Origin: Centrapalus pauciflorus
Lineage: Eukaryota > Streptophyta > Magnoliopsida > Asterales > Asteraceae
Length of the DNA stretch: 64,000 nt
Reading direction: 5' to 3'
Assembly (NCBI GenBank): GCA_020465985.1
Contig: JAANYP010002038.1
Span: 186,001-250,000, forward strand
A program made the translations under genes and the position numbers. The stretch's first letter is position 1. Every line of letters starts with the position of its first letter. Below the pieces are notes generated by a model that did no database searches, had not been told where the DNA came from, and was given only the letters and a program-made list of their open reading frames with translations. This document shows positions 1 to 11,704 of this stretch, piece after piece.

Positions 1-668
1 TCAAAGAGGAGATAACAGTCAAGGATGAGGATGTTGAGGAGCAAGTCGGTGTAAGGGTGCTGAAATCGCGTTTCTCTCCCAAAACCTTAATGAAGGCGGC
101 ATCGACGATGACAGAAAGACAAAAAACAATTGTCAAGGACCTGGGCTTGGGGAGTCTTTTAGATATGAAAGTTTCTGGAATTCCATCGAAACTAGGTTTC
201 TACGTGATCGGTAATTTTAATCCTGAAAGCTGTAGCATTATGATGGAGCAATGGGAGCTTGTAATCACGAAGAGAGGATTCACAGCGTGTTTGGAGTACC
301 CAAGGAAGGGATTGATATATGCAGGGTAGCGGTGTCCAATAATAGGGACGAAGTGACCATGATGTGGAGGGACCAGTTTAAAAGTTCTGAAATAAGACCG
401 TTTGATGTTTTAGAGGCTATTTCAGACAACAACATTTCAAATAGGATATTTACTTTAAATTACATTGTTTTGGTTTCCACGATTTTTGGCTGAAGGCACC
501 CGGATGGGCTTGTTTAATCAGAGACTTTTGCCATTGATGAGGCCGGGAGAAGAGTTTCAAAAGTTAGATCGGTGTGGATACATATTTGATGTCTTGAAGT
601 AGTGCAAGCTATATTGGCCGAAGGTAGCAAGCGGTTTTTGCCATTGCGGATCGTTGGTTTTATTGACT
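1..668 (+). other. Exon 1 of the Ulp1-like gene (5' end outside window)
   Basis: Reading begins upstream of base 1. Frame continuity runs through KDLGLGSLLDMKV, shifts near 270-275 (AAGAGAGG run), continues as IHSVFGVPKEGIDICR, shifts again near 485 and then reads MGLFNQRLLPLMRPGEEFQK up to a donor GTAAGT after base 668. A TAG near 598-600 interrupts the last stretch. The order of conserved blocks matches the N-terminal region that accompanies plant TE-encoded Ulp1 domains (family knowledge), so the breaks are mutations and not separate genes. Confidence 0.65.
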
Positions 669-689
669 GTAAGTACCGAATAATGGTTT

Positions 690-1062
690 TTGTACCAATG
701 ATTATTGCGTGATATAGAATTGGACATAATCTATGTTGAAAACTTAATATTTAGTGTAGAATTGATATTCATATATTGAAAACATTCTATGAGTAAATGA
801 AAAATTCTATATATCATCTACATAGAATTAAAAACATTCTGTAATTCGAGAGTTCAATTTTAATAGAATGAAAAATTCTATGTATGATGGAAAATTCTAT
901 TGATCATCTAGACATGAATAAAAACATTCTATAATCATGAGATCAATTTTAACATGTAAACCTTCTATGTGTAATGGAAATTCTATATATATAATTACAT
1001 AGAATTGAAGTTTTTCTATAATTCATGAGTTCAATTTTAATAGAATGGAAAATGGCATCAAG
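690..1062. repeat. Palindromic-word array in intron 1 (left part)
   Basis: Many degenerate copies of ACATTCTAT, ATAGAATG and related halves of TTCTACGTAGAAT occur, in both orientations, separated by 15-40 bases. The same array resumes at 3967-4135 after the nested fold-back element, so it belongs to the MULE intron and not to the insertion. Confidence 0.7.
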
Positions 1063-1172
1063 TAGCTCTAAACTTTCGACTTTGTACACATTTATGTAGT
1101 GAACTTTTTTTGTGCACATTTGGTAGTCAAAGTTTCAAAATTGTTCCAATTTGGTAGTTGGCGTACCTGTTA

Positions 1173-3547
1173 TGTCACACCCCGTACCCCGGTTGGCAAC
1201 GAAGCGTGACGTCGCGGAAGCGTAACCATAATTATAACGAACGACCACTATATGGACGTTTTTCAAAAATACATTGATTTAACTTCAAATATAAATATTG
1301 TTTTACATAACCAAAATACAGCGTAAGTAGTTCTTAAAATACTAAAATTTAAATACACGATTTAGTTTATCCGGAAAGATGCAAGTAGATCTCCGAGTTT
1401 GAAAATGATGCGACTCCAAAATGAACGGAAGCCTTGGAATACTTCCGATAAATGTGCATGTCTCAAACACCTGAAAATACATGCTAAAATACGTCAACAA
1501 ATTGTTGGTGAGCGCATAGGTTTACGCGAAAAGACCGGTTGTATGGACATTATCAGATGAGTTGAATTTATAAAGTCATAAATTCCGTGTATTTATTACA
1601 TAAACCATCATGCAACCGAAGCTTAATTAAAGATGAGTTTGCCCTGTGCAGTATTCCCATACGTAATACCGTGTGTTGAATATTGCACTCGCTGTTAGCT
1701 GACCCGAACTAACCCGAATGGGGGACATGACTCACAATAGATCTATCCACAATATATTCGCGCTTGCAAATAAATGCAATTGACGGTTCATGATTTGAGG
1801 GCTGATGGATCCAAACATGTAATACATATAAGAAATAAACAGTTTTGATGTCCATATAAAAATAGTGCATGTATTTCCACCCCAATAGATAGTGAAAATA
1901 GGGGCTATGAAGACTCACCGAGCTTGTGATGACAAAATACGCGCAAAAATGCAAGTTTGCGTTGTTTGATGGGTGATGAAACCGGATGTGTTTAACCGAG
2001 TCTTAAATGATAATAAGGACTTAATATCTCTAATATATGATAATATGTATATTTTTAGATTTTTATGTCTTAAATCACCCAACATTACAAGTTTATAAAG
2101 ACAACCCACTTAAAACGTCAAGTTTATATATATATATAATTTTCCAGCTTTTTCGGAGGTTTTTCGACCTACTTTGAGGCTGTTTTTGACCAAGCTCCAA
2201 AATGTTTTAGGCTTTGGTTTTCTAGGACATTAAACTACTATATACAAAGGATTTTTAGAATCAAGAACGGCCATTTTTCGAGATGTTTAGATTGGTGAAA
2301 AAGCTCGTTAAAAACCCTATGTTGGCCATTTTTGAGCTGTCAAACTTTCGGTTTCCCAAATAATTTCTGGAGGTCTTAAACTCCAAAATAAATTATGAAA
2401 ACACTCAGATCTATAGTAAAGACATAGATCTAACTTTTGAGACAAGAATCAACTCATTTCGTTAAGTTATGAATTAGTTATGATTTTTCAAAGTCGATAT
2501 AAATTATCTGCCGAAAATCCGCAGTTTATAAACTTGAAATAACTTATGATTCTTGTTGTTTATTCAAAGACTACTTGTATGAAAGTTATAAAAGTTATAA
2601 AAAACATATATATCACTTGTTTTCATAATGTTAACACTTTTATGATGTGTTCACATATTCATAAACACATTTAAAGAAACAACTTAAAAACAAAAACTAG
2701 AAATTTATAAACTTGAGTTTTTATGAAACTTGTTGTTGTTGGTGATTATATATATTATGCAAGACTTATATAAACATAAATGTAAGATGAAATAAGTTAG
2801 TACTTACTTACTTTGAAGTGTTTAGAGTATGATTTTGAGTAGAAGTTGAAATCTTTGCAAGATATGCACCAAGAACACTTGAATTTCACCAAGAACACTT
2901 GAATGAAAAGGTTTGTGATGTGTGTGGGTGTGGATCCGGTTTTTAGAGAGGGAAAAAAGAGTTTTTGGTGTGGTGAAAATGAATAAAATGCCTCTCTATT
3001 TATAGAAGAGAAAAAGTGATGAAATGATGAAAAAGATATGGAGGTTGTGTGCACCTTTTAGCAAAATGATTATGTTTAAAGTAATGTTAAAAAAAATAGA
3101 AGTCAAACTCTAAAAACATATGCCTATAGCTGTATTTTCATGTATTATACATGTATTTTCATGTTTTTTTGTATAAAAGTATTTAAAATGTATTCTTGTA
3201 TTTCCTTTTCTTGTAATTTCATAAATACTTTTGGATGCATTGTTTTAATGACTTGTTTTAGTCTTGCATAATTAATGTTAAGTAATTGTATTAGTGTATA
3301 ATTAGTGTCACAAAACATAATTTAATCATATACTTAGTTGAATTAATCCCTCATATCGTAAATTGATCGGATTAATTGATTTCCCGATTCATCGCACCGA
3401 TGAATTTGATTCTAATTAAGTTGAATTTCTTCATGAGCCTTGTTAATCATTTTGATTGATTTCTAATGACCACTGATTAGGTTATAAATGGCCATTAAAT
3501 ACTAATTAGGTCGTAGTTGCTAACCTGATTTAATGCCAGATGTTACA
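1173..3547 (-). mobile_element. Solo LTR (2375 bp) with 5-bp duplication TGTTA
   Basis: The unit has TG...CA ends (TGTCACACCCC... and ...GATGTTACA) and is flanked on both sides by TGTTA (1168-1172 and 3548-3552), the signature of LTR-retrotransposon integration followed by LTR-LTR recombination. It contains no ORF of note. A plant-type TATAAATAG lies on the minus strand at 2996-3004, followed by a pyrimidine-rich stretch, so the LTR probably reads right to left with a U3 of about 550 bases. The TGTxACACC-type start and size fit chromovirus (Tekay-like) Gypsy LTRs, an inference. It is inserted in the left arm of the fold-back element. Confidence 0.85.
2996..3004 (-). promoter_or_regulatory. 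TATA box of solo LTR 1
   Basis: CTATTTATA on + reads TATAAATAG on -, a close match to the plant core TATA consensus. It sits about 550 bases inside the inferred 5' end of the LTR. It is the only strong TATA in the unit and decides its likely orientation. Confidence 0.5.
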
Positions 3548-3966
3548 TGTTAACCGGTTGCTTCCGGTTTCGATGCCTACGTGGACAATTTTTTAATGAT
3601 GTGGCTACCCGTTTTTATATTATACCCAGTTTTATCTATGTGGAAACCCATTTTTTAAACTCACCCGGTTTTATTACCCGCTTATGAACTCGGTTCTTAC
3701 AAGTTGGATCGATCGTATGGAAATGAACCGGGTTTATAACCGAGTGATTTTAAAAAACGGGTTGCCACATAGATAACACCGGGTATAATATAAAAACGGG
3801 TAGCCACGCCATTAAAAAATTGTCCACATAGGCATCGAAACTGGAAGCAACCGGTTAACAGGTACACCAACTACCAAATTGGAACAATTTTAAAACTTTG
3901 ACTACCAAATGTGCACAAAAAGAAGTTAATTACATAAATGTGTACAAAGTTGAAAGTTCAGAGCTA

Positions 3967-4135
3967 TAATGTTTGATTCAATTTTAATAGAATGTAAAAA
4001 CATTCTATGTGTAATGGAAATTCAAAAGTCTCAATTTTAATAGAATGTAAAAACATTCTATATGTAATAAAAACATTCTATGTATGAGTACTCTCGTTAT
4101 ATTCTATTTTAATCCCGTGATTAACATAAAAATTT
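3967..4135. repeat. Palindromic-word array in intron 1 (right part)
   Basis: Repeated ATTTTAATAGAATGTAAAAACATTCTAT-type halves continue the array seen at 690-1062. The sequence ends at the acceptor TTATTCAG before exon 2 at 4147. Confidence 0.65.
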
Positions 4136-4894
4136 ATGATTATTCAGCCGTTATATGTTGATTATGTTCGTTTCCATCACAACACTGTAGCGAGGAGTAG
4201 ACTGTTGATTCAAATATGGGAATATACAACCCTAAGAAGACGAGAGGGGGATGAGTTGAAGAGTGGAGGATTTGGGATTGGAGAGATTCTTGATGATGTT
4301 GAACAAATAGAGGATGACGATGATAATGCTGAAAAACATGAAGATGATGAAGAGGCTGATAAATCTGGAGATGTTTCGAGTGAGATTCAGAAAATTGAAA
4401 ACAAATACAACGAGGCTCTGGAGTGCAAGGAAGTTGTGACATCAATGGTTAGGGAGGCTTTGGATAAGTTTCCGGACAATGCTGATTTGAGGCATCTGGA
4501 ATCTAAAGTGATGCGATTGTTTGAGGGTGATAAAGAAGTTCATGGAGAGACCACAATAACTGAGACCCAATTCTGGAATTCACCGGGGGTCATAACAGAA
4601 GTTGACAAAAGCATGGATCAACTGACAAAAACAAGGTCAAACATTTTGGTGGGGCAGATGACACCCCAAGTGTAACAACCTAGTTTTTAGCTAATCTTAA
4701 TTATCTGATTATCGAACCAATAATGTAATTTTATTACATTATTTGAATTATAATTTAATTAAGTTTTGAAATATTTAATTAAATTATATAAATATTTAAA
4801 TTATGATTTAATAAATTATTAAAGATAATTAAATAAGAGAGATGTAAGATACAAAAGTAAAAATGGGTTAAGTAGCAAATATAACTAGATGAAG

Positions 4895-4902
4895 TATATA
4901 AA
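4895..4902 (+). promoter_or_regulatory. TATA box of solo LTR 2
   Basis: TATATAAA about 225 bases from the LTR start, followed 25-90 bases downstream by CTCTCTCTATAACTTTCTC-like pyrimidine-rich sequence, typical of plant LTR promoters. Confidence 0.45.
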
Positions 4903-5269
4903 CGTAATTTAAGATCATTAATCTCTAATCTGACTCTCTCTATAACTTTCTCTCTCTCTACTTCTCTCTAAGTTTTCTCCCAAACCGACCGGCCGATTAT
5001 CGAGTTCTATACATCATCGGAAAGATCTCGAAGAATACTACAAGAATATACAGTTGCATGCGTGATTTCATATGAAATTGAGGTAAGAATCGACATTCTA
5101 AGCTTCTATATTTTCGGTTTTTCGAATTCAGCATTTTTCATGAGATTGAAGCTATTCTAGCTTGAGTTTTTAACTAGAATATGTATAATAAAAATGAACC
5201 TAGGCTTAATACTTAGTATATTCATGATTTTAGGCTTAGAAATTCATGTTTTAAAACTGTAAATATGAA

Positions 5270-5550
5270 CAAATTCGAAGAAGCCAAGAACAAACTCGAA
5301 TATAGCTAAAACTGAACCAAGGATTCGATTTTGTTCATTAAATTTGAATGGGCTTCGAATTTGGCCATAAATTCGAACAAGGCTTCGACTTTAGCATATG
5401 ATTAGATTGTAATACATTTGAATTTATCATCATGATTCGAATTTGAGAATTAAAGTCGATTGATGTTTCAAATTTAATCATAGAGCTCGAATTTGATGAT
5501 ACAAGTTCGAATTTATTATATAAATTCGAACCCCACTCCCTAAATTTGAA
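5270..5550. repeat. AATTCGAATTT word array in solo LTR 2
   Basis: Around fifteen variants of the palindromic word AATTCGAATTT (AAATTCGAAC, CTCGAATTTG, TTCGAATTTGG, and decayed AATTTGAA forms) occur in about 280 bases at irregular 10-30 base spacing. Decayed copies mostly show CG changed to TG or CA, as expected from cytosine methylation and deamination. Confidence 0.7.
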
Positions 5551-5607
5551 TATCTTGAATAAAACACATGGACAACACATAAATTAACAAAATAATTAGC
5601 TTAATGA

Positions 5608-5622
5608 TTATATATATAGGAT

Positions 5623-5660
<38 letters not shown>
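5608..5660. repeat. (TA)n(CA)n microsatellite
   Basis: About ten TA followed by about twelve CA dinucleotides inside solo LTR 2. Confidence 0.9.
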
Positions 5661-6217
5661 GATCTTTTGAGATTTAATGAATAAAAGAAAGATTCTAATA
5701 AGATTAATGACTATATAATCAAGATATGGGACTTTGAGATTAAAGGACAACGAATGAACACTGAATATATTATACAGATGATTCAAAGGCTAATAAATAT
5801 CAGAAATGATATGATTAACAGATTGAGCAACAAGCAAAATGGCAAGCATCTGAAAGTCTGATATAAGTCAGATAGTGGTTCTAAATCTACTACAGATTGT
5901 GAGCAACAGAGCCAGAGCCAGAAAGTGCAAATAACCAGTAACTGTGAGTTGTAGATTTTACTTTAACTGCAAATTATGTGAATTGAGACTTTTGTTGCAT
6001 TATCCTGATTTTATTGGCATTCTGATCTTATTGAGCATATGGATAAATTGCCATGATTACTATGAATTGTTGAGCAGATCATTTATTATTCTAGCTTCTA
6101 TTTCATTGACGAGTCATTTGATTGTTAAGCTTAACACCACCACTATTGCTCAGTGTTGGGTTAATGTTAGGCTTATGATGTGTTGGTTTACGTGATGAAA
6201 GCACAGAGGGTAGCTAG

Positions 6218-6515
6218 AGCTGAGCATTCTGATGATACCCATACAGCAATTACTGGTAGCTAGCCCAATACGTGGCTAATCCCCACTAATGATGCGTGTG
6301 TATGGTGTTATCATCATCCGAGCATTCCTTATGAATTTGTCTAAAAGTCTCAAGAGCAACAACAGTTTTATAACTGGGAGCTGAGCATAGTCGCGCATCA
6401 AAAGAGCATTAATTGGCCAGTGTCCCTTCGAGATTGAGCTGTGCATGAGCCTAGTGCAGTGCATAAGCAATAGAGCTGAGCCGTGCATGAGCCGAGTGCA
6501 GTGCATGTGCTTCCG
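6218..6515. repeat. GAGCTGAGC / GTGCATGAGCC array in solo LTR 2
   Basis: GAGCTGAGC occurs repeatedly together with GTGCATGAGCC, AGTGCAGTGCAT and GAGCATT variants, including a clear tandem pair of about 50 bases at 6435-6510. It is noncoding and probably a decayed internal tandem repeat of the LTR. Confidence 0.5.
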
Positions 6516-7679
6516 CGTTCATAATTGCATGTTAAATGTGAAATTCTACATTCTCACTAAGCAAATAAGCTTACCCCGTTGTTGCATTATTTTTCAGGTA
6601 AAGGCAAAGGATTGGCTGGACCTAGTTCATAGGTCAGGACTCTGAACGAGCTTGAAGTGCTTTAGAACCTGTTTCAACACCTTGGTACTTGATTGATGAT
6701 TGAGCTTAGGGGTTCGGGGCTAGTTTATATTTGTGTTTTGATGTAATAGTTTAGAAGACTGTGCCCTATCTGCTTAAGTTTGTCTCTGTTTCTAATTAAC
6801 TTTAATTCCGCACTATTAATTTTATCTTAGTTTCATGATTGATATTGCGTTGCTACTGGGCCTAGACTTAAGACCTTTAAGAAATCTTGGGTCTTACACC
6901 AAGCTTCAGTTTGGGTCTAACACAAGATGAGAAAAAGAACACAGAAGGAGTTGTACAAGGAGACAGTTTGCAAAGGGGGGAGGATGTTATGCCCGAAAAA
7001 GAAGATAGTGTTAAAGATATGGAGGCTGGAGTTGATAACAAAGAAGAAGGGGCTGTGGAGATTTTGGTCGGGGATGTGCTCCAAGATGAAATTGCCAAGG
7101 CTGACAAGGGAAAGGAAGCTATGAAAATTGTTGCTGATGAAAAAAAACCAACAGATGTTCGAGTTCGAATGCCATCGTCGTTTTTAAGGTCGTCGTATGT
7201 CTCGAGTATGGTGAACAACCTTACAAAGCTGGACGACGTTGAGAGGACTGTTTGGCATTTCATTTTCTGCTTTACTAACACTGATCCATGGTACTTTATT
7301 TTCTATCTTTGTTTTTTAAGTAACTTTTTATTTTTATAAGGTATTCGGTTGTATTCCATTGTTTTAAAGCGCTTATTTCTATGTTCAATAAAAATCTTAT
7401 ATCGTTCTCAATCTGATTTTTATGTCAGCGAAAGCATGTTCAAGACTGAAAGTTTGGGTTTTAGTACCTGTGTGCACTTTGAAAGCCTAGCTCATGATGC
7501 ATGGGTGTATTACAGGGTTATGGACCTCTGGGCAATTGTATTGAACGAAGAAGAACCAAAATCCATTCACCGGAAGACAGACCCCTTCCGCTTGTTCGTG
7601 AATGTTGCGGCATTGGTAAGTTTTTCCTATTTCTGACTTGAAGGAATAAACCAACGTATATTGTATATGTAGATTATAT

Positions 7680-8183
7680 ACTCTGACTTCTATCAACAAG
7701 CTACATAGATTGTTTCTTATATTATTCTATTCTACATAGAATGTTTGAACAATCTACCCATAATTTTTTTGTAGAATGTGTCATTCTCCGTAGAATGTTT
7801 ATGATCTACGTAGATTGCTTATTTTAGGATATATCAAACTCCATAGAATAGTTTTCCCCGAATCTGTGATTTCAAATATATATTATAGCTTAGGAAATAT
7901 GAAACATCAAAAGATAATATAAACTCTAATAAAAGAATACATATTAAATAATCCAGAATCTATATATGCTTATAGAATACCTATCCAATCAACAATGAAT
8001 AACAAATCTATATAGATTTGAAGGCATTCTACAAAGCTCTACGTAGAATACAAAATATTCTACGTATAATGCAATATATTCTACGTAGAATGCAATATAT
8101 TCTACGTAGATTGTTAACCAAACTTTATTTTAGTGTTTCAGAATTTGTATGCTTATCTTTATATTGTTTCTTAATGATCTCAG
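7680..8183. repeat. Palindromic-word array in intron 3 of the Ulp1-like gene
   Basis: Between the donor at 7616 and the acceptor at 8183 there are many ATTCTACGTAGAATG forms, including a regular run of about 22-base spacing at 8037-8112. Bases 7862-8112 are a clear direct copy (about 90% by eye) of 12768-13015, the first intron of the transposase gene on the other strand. Confidence 0.75.
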
Positions 8184-9071
8184 AACGACGCCATGATTAA
8201 AAATCATGAGTTTGATATGAAGCTCCAGAACATATTCAACGCAACAATGAACTCGATATGCGAAGTTCCAGGGTTGCCAAAAGTTGAAATGTTCAAAGTA
8301 GATATGGTATGAACGCTTTTGGGTGTTAATAACAGATTTTGAACAACATTCTGGTAATTCTTCTGATCATTTTGTTAACTGCAGGTGTTTTTTCCGATCA
8401 TTCGCTCTCAACACTTCTATTTGATAGTGTTTAATTTGAAAAAGCCGAGCATTGATGTGATTGACAACAGCGGCATGGATGTGGATTTTTCAGCAAAATA
8501 TTCAATCATACCCGAACGCCTGGTACTATATAATTTCCTAAACAACAACAAAAAATTGTGAATGTATCATAACATATTGCAATTTTTCTTCTGTCTGATT
8601 CCCTTCAAATCTGATTTCATTCTAATCTTTTCACGTGAGCATAATATCCATTCTTGAAATGTATCATAACATATTATGATTTTCCTCTGTCGCGGTAGCA
8701 TACATACTTCCACACTACCTAGCATTGATAGAACATCAAAGGCAGATGCGATTGAGAGGTGCAAACCGAAACGTTTGAAAGTGAAGTGGGCAACAAACAA
8801 GAACAGCGTTGATTGTGGGGTGTTCTTGATGAGGCATATGGAGACGTACAAGGGGCAAAGGGGCTGGGACTATCGGCTTGAAACTGAGGGGAAGAAACAA
8901 AAATCAATTCTAAGAAAGCTGAGGGCGTAGTACCTGACGAAGATAATTCTCTCTGATGTGAACCAGCTAAAGAAGGAGTTTCTATTGAAGTGTGAAGAAT
9001 TCTGGAAGAATGGAGAAGAGAAGGTGAAGGAGTTAGTTGAAGAAGCAAAGATGGGGCAGAAGCCCGTCTAG
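8184..9071 (+). other. Protease catalytic exons 4-6 (C48 fold)
   Basis: Exon 4 (8184-8306) reads NHEFDMKLQNIFNATMNSIC. Exon 5 (8385-8522) holds the catalytic His (SQHFYLIVFNLKKP) and Asp (DVIDNSG). Exon 6 (8699-9071) holds the catalytic Cys (SVDCGVFLMRHMETY). The spacing of His, Asp and Cys fits the Ulp1/SENP family, whose members cleave SUMO precursors or conjugates; TE copies have no proven substrate. A TAG at 8928-8930 truncates the last about 45 codons, where an AAG is usual in relatives (from memory). The exon 6 acceptor is the least certain border. Confidence 0.65.
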
Positions 9072-9919
9072 CTTTGCTTGATTAAAACAATTTATGCATT
9101 CTCAAATTGTGCATGGTTTATGGTTGGAAAACAGAAAACATTGTCCTTTAAAATTTTATTTTGAGCTACAGATTCTGATGCTTGGGAAGAACACTTTGTA
9201 GTTTCATCGATATTAAGTGTGTAGAATCTATGAAAATGACATATGTAACATGCATTTTTTGTTTCGTCGGGGTGTTTCAATTATTCCATATAACAAAAAT
9301 AATGATACCCATATATGAAAAATCCGAAACATTCTATGGTGTCTAAAAACAAATTATCAATGAAGTATAATCAGTATTCTGGAAAAAATCTACAACTATA
9401 TGTAGATTAAAAGATATTCTATGGAGAATTAACAATATTATATGTAGAGTAAAACAAATTTTTATGTATATTAAAATTTATTCTATGGGGTGTAAACAAA
9501 AGTTTATGTAGATTAAAATGTATTCTATGGAGTATTAACAATATTATATGTAAATTAGAACTTATTCTACAGAGTATGAACAATATTCTACGTAGAGTAA
9601 AACAAAATTGTAGTAAGAATAATCAGTATATAATCTGCAAGTCTCTAAATATATAAAGTTTAAACTCTATTCTATGGATTTTAAACAACAATCTATAGAT
9701 ATTAAGTATATTTCAAATATATTCTATGGAATATACAAAATATTTTATAGATAAAACCCAACATACAAAAACATTATGACGAAGATTGTTCAAACATTCT
9801 ATGTAGAATGTAATAAGCTGTTTTAGTAATGAAATAAAATGTTTTCCCCTTCAATACAAAAAGTATTACTGACAAAATTTAGCAATGAAGATCTTGCAAA
9901 ACTACCCAAACGTAGCCCC
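9072..9919. repeat. Spacer between convergent genes, filled with the palindromic word
   Basis: There is no ORF with coding character. From about 9290 to 9830 the spacer is a dense array of ATTCTATGGAG, TATGTAGATTAAAA, ACATTCTATGTAGAATG and similar halves of the MULE word, at about 20-40 base spacing. It would hold the 3' ends and poly(A) signals of both genes; none is distinct. Confidence 0.65.
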
Positions 9920-10499
9920 TCATTTCCCTTTGACCGGGCAGTTACGAGAATCATGATTTGTTTGACTGTTACAAGACCTACATAAACGAGTGCGTTTGTG
10001 GCTCTCGACTACCTTTTTCTCCCTTAACCCGATCAACCTTTTGTTTGTCCCGCATCCTTTGTTGTGAATCCCAGTTGGAACATGAATACTTAATGTTTCT
10101 GGTGGTTTTGATCCCAGAAGCCTCTCAAATGTTTCGTCCTTGTTATAGCTAGCCATACACTTCCCATCAACGTCAACCTCCCCCACGTCTTTCTTGAACA
10201 TTTCAAAAAGCAAACTAATCTTTGCTGGAGAATCGTGTAGACATAAAACAACGTTCCCGATGTAACTCATGAACTCATATGCTTCCTTTCTTATATTACT
10301 GGTTTCAGCAATATCTTTGCACATACGATTGAAGTACATCGCCTCTTTGGACCAACGGAGCATGATGTAATTATGGGGGATCTTTTCGACGCCGTTTACA
10401 TTTAGAACATAAAAAATGTGTCTGCAAAGCAACCCCATCCGAACGAACATCCGAAAATCACAATCAATGGTGTCCATGATGGAATCTTTTACAACCTGT

Positions 10500-10783
10500 A
10501 TTAAATACATACTAATCTACCGATGACGTAAAAAATGTATAACGTTTCAGTTGATATGGATAGCGGTATTCTATGTGAAAATCTACGTAGAATATGTGTT
10601 TTTTCTAAGTAGAATGTCGGCATTCTATGTAGAATATGAGACCATTCTATTTAGAACAACACACTGACATGACATCGAAAACTTATTCTACAAAGAATTT
10701 ATGTAGAATTTGAATAAAATAGTTACATATTGGTTCCAATATATGAAAAAAGACTAAATAAAAAGTGTTTTAGGGAAATAAAC
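10500..10783. repeat. Palindromic-word array in transposase intron 4
   Basis: The intron between 10784 and 10495 holds repeated ATTCTATGTAGAATATG, AATCTACGTAGAATATG and TTCTAAGTAGAATG forms; the exons on either side hold none. Confidence 0.7.
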
Positions 10784-11704
10784 CTTGAAATCCTTTTTTT
10801 GATGATTTGCAGCAGCTTTATCCTTTATTGTGATCACCTCCATTGATTCATCGAATGATGTTGCGATCTGGGCACATGCTGTTAACCCCGAAGATATTTC
10901 ATCCTGGACGTACTTGAAAATCGAATGAGAGTATACGTCATGGGTGTGCCTCTCAATCGCAAGATGGGTCTTCCTTGTTTCGCTCCTTGTGTCATCTTCT
11001 ACATCCAACTCAAATTGAGCATTTCTCTGTTTTTCCATGGCGCCTTCGAATCGCATCATGAACTCAACTAAAGTAGATTGGTAGTTTTTGCAAACTTTAA
11101 AGAAAGAATTCTCACTTTCAGAAAGAGATGTTGTTCTCATTAACCCGTTCATCGAAACATCAATGAAATACGCTGGAATGCATAACTCACGGTCGTTGTG
11201 AATGTCATTAAACCATCTGTTGCCTGATAAATCGTAGTCTTCTATGAATAAATTCCACTTCCTTTCAAACTCATCAACTTCCATGTTGCGAGACCACACT
11301 AGATCGTTAAACCTCACACGGAAATCATTGTCGTTGAAGAGATCGTAGCACACCTGCATCCATTCAAGTAAATGAGGTTTAATGACATGAAAAAAAAACA
11401 TACCCCATATGACTCTAGTATACGGAAATTAATGCAATTGCAAAACTTTATGGGCAACTTTTGAGTTATATGCCACATGCACAGACGGTGTTTGGCGACA
11501 CTGAAAACATTTGCTACTGCTTGTTTTACTGAAGCATCCTGGTCAGTAACAATGAGGTTTGGTTCATGCCCCATATTACGAACGAATGCATCAAACAACC
11601 ACCCATATGACTCAATTGATTTGCTTGCTATTAAACCGGCTTCGAATGTCACACATTTCTTGTGATTATCAATTCCAGTGAATGGCACAAACACCATCAT
11701 GTAT

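Larger units (their letters stand above)
1063..3966. mobile_element. Fold-back (long inverted repeat) DNA element, split by a solo LTR
   Basis: The left end (TAGCTCTAAACTTTCGACTT, 1063) matches the reverse complement of the right end near 3966. After removing the insertion at 1173-3547 plus one 5-bp duplication, the arms continue as inverted copies: 3553-3699 pairs with about 3713-3860. Each arm is about 250 bases with only a few mismatches and the loop is very short. It has no coding capacity and lies in intron 1 of the Ulp1-like gene. I see no convincing target duplication outside the arms. It is a non-autonomous TIR/fold-back element of unassigned superfamily. Confidence 0.75.
4671..6898 (+). 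mobile_element. Solo LTR (2228 bp) with 5-bp duplication CCAAG
   Basis: TG...CA ends (TGTAACAACC... and ...GTCTTACA) are flanked by CCAAG at 4666-4670 and 6899-6903. There is no coding capacity. A TATATAAA at 4895-4902 followed by CT-rich sequence suggests + orientation, with a short U3 and a long R-U5. The unit interrupts exon 2 of the Ulp1-like gene. Its start resembles Tekay/Reina-type Gypsy LTRs (inference). It contains an AATTCGAA word array, a (TA)n(CA)n tract and a second GAGCTGAGC/GTGCAT array. Confidence 0.85.
4147..7290 (+). other. Exon 2 of the Ulp1-like gene, split by a solo LTR
   Basis: The coding block begins PLYVDYVRFHH after the acceptor and runs to MTP at 4670, then resumes after the LTR as SFSLGLTQDEKK from 6903 to NTDPW at about 7290 before GTACTT. 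It contains a strongly acidic stretch (residues EQIEDDDDNAEKHEDDEEAD). Removing the LTR and one CCAAG copy does not restore the frame: two bases in the CCCC run are in excess, so an indel occurred next to the insertion site. Function of this middle region is unknown. Confidence 0.6.
1..9071 (+). pseudogene. Ulp1-like (C48) protease gene of the MULE, interrupted and decayed
   Basis: Six exons can be followed: about 1-668, 4147-7290 (split by a solo LTR at 4671-6898), 7429-7615, 8184-8306, 8385-8522 and about 8699-9071, each bordered by GT/AG. The N-terminal part carries a TE-associated domain with the motif LGSLLDMKVSGIPSKLG. The C-terminal exons carry a cysteine-protease core: His in SQHFYLIVFN, Asp in VIDNSG and Cys in NSVDCGVFLMRH. 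In known Ulp1 proteases the oxyanion Gln lies about six residues before Cys; here that place is Asn. The gene has a frameshift near 270-275, another near 485, a TAG near 600, an indel beside the solo-LTR site, and a TAG at 8928-8930 after LRKLRA with the same frame continuing to a stop at 9069-9071. It is not expressed as one protein today. In MULEs this gene is an accessory to the transposase; its job is unknown. Confidence 0.75.

Noticed and set aside
1709..3054. Short ORFs on the minus strand inside solo LTR 1
   Set aside because: No domain or composition typical of coding sequence; the unit is an LTR.
8037..8112. CRISPR-like palindromic repeats with regular spacing
   Set aside because: The spacers are themselves repeats and the array lies in an intron of a plant transposon.
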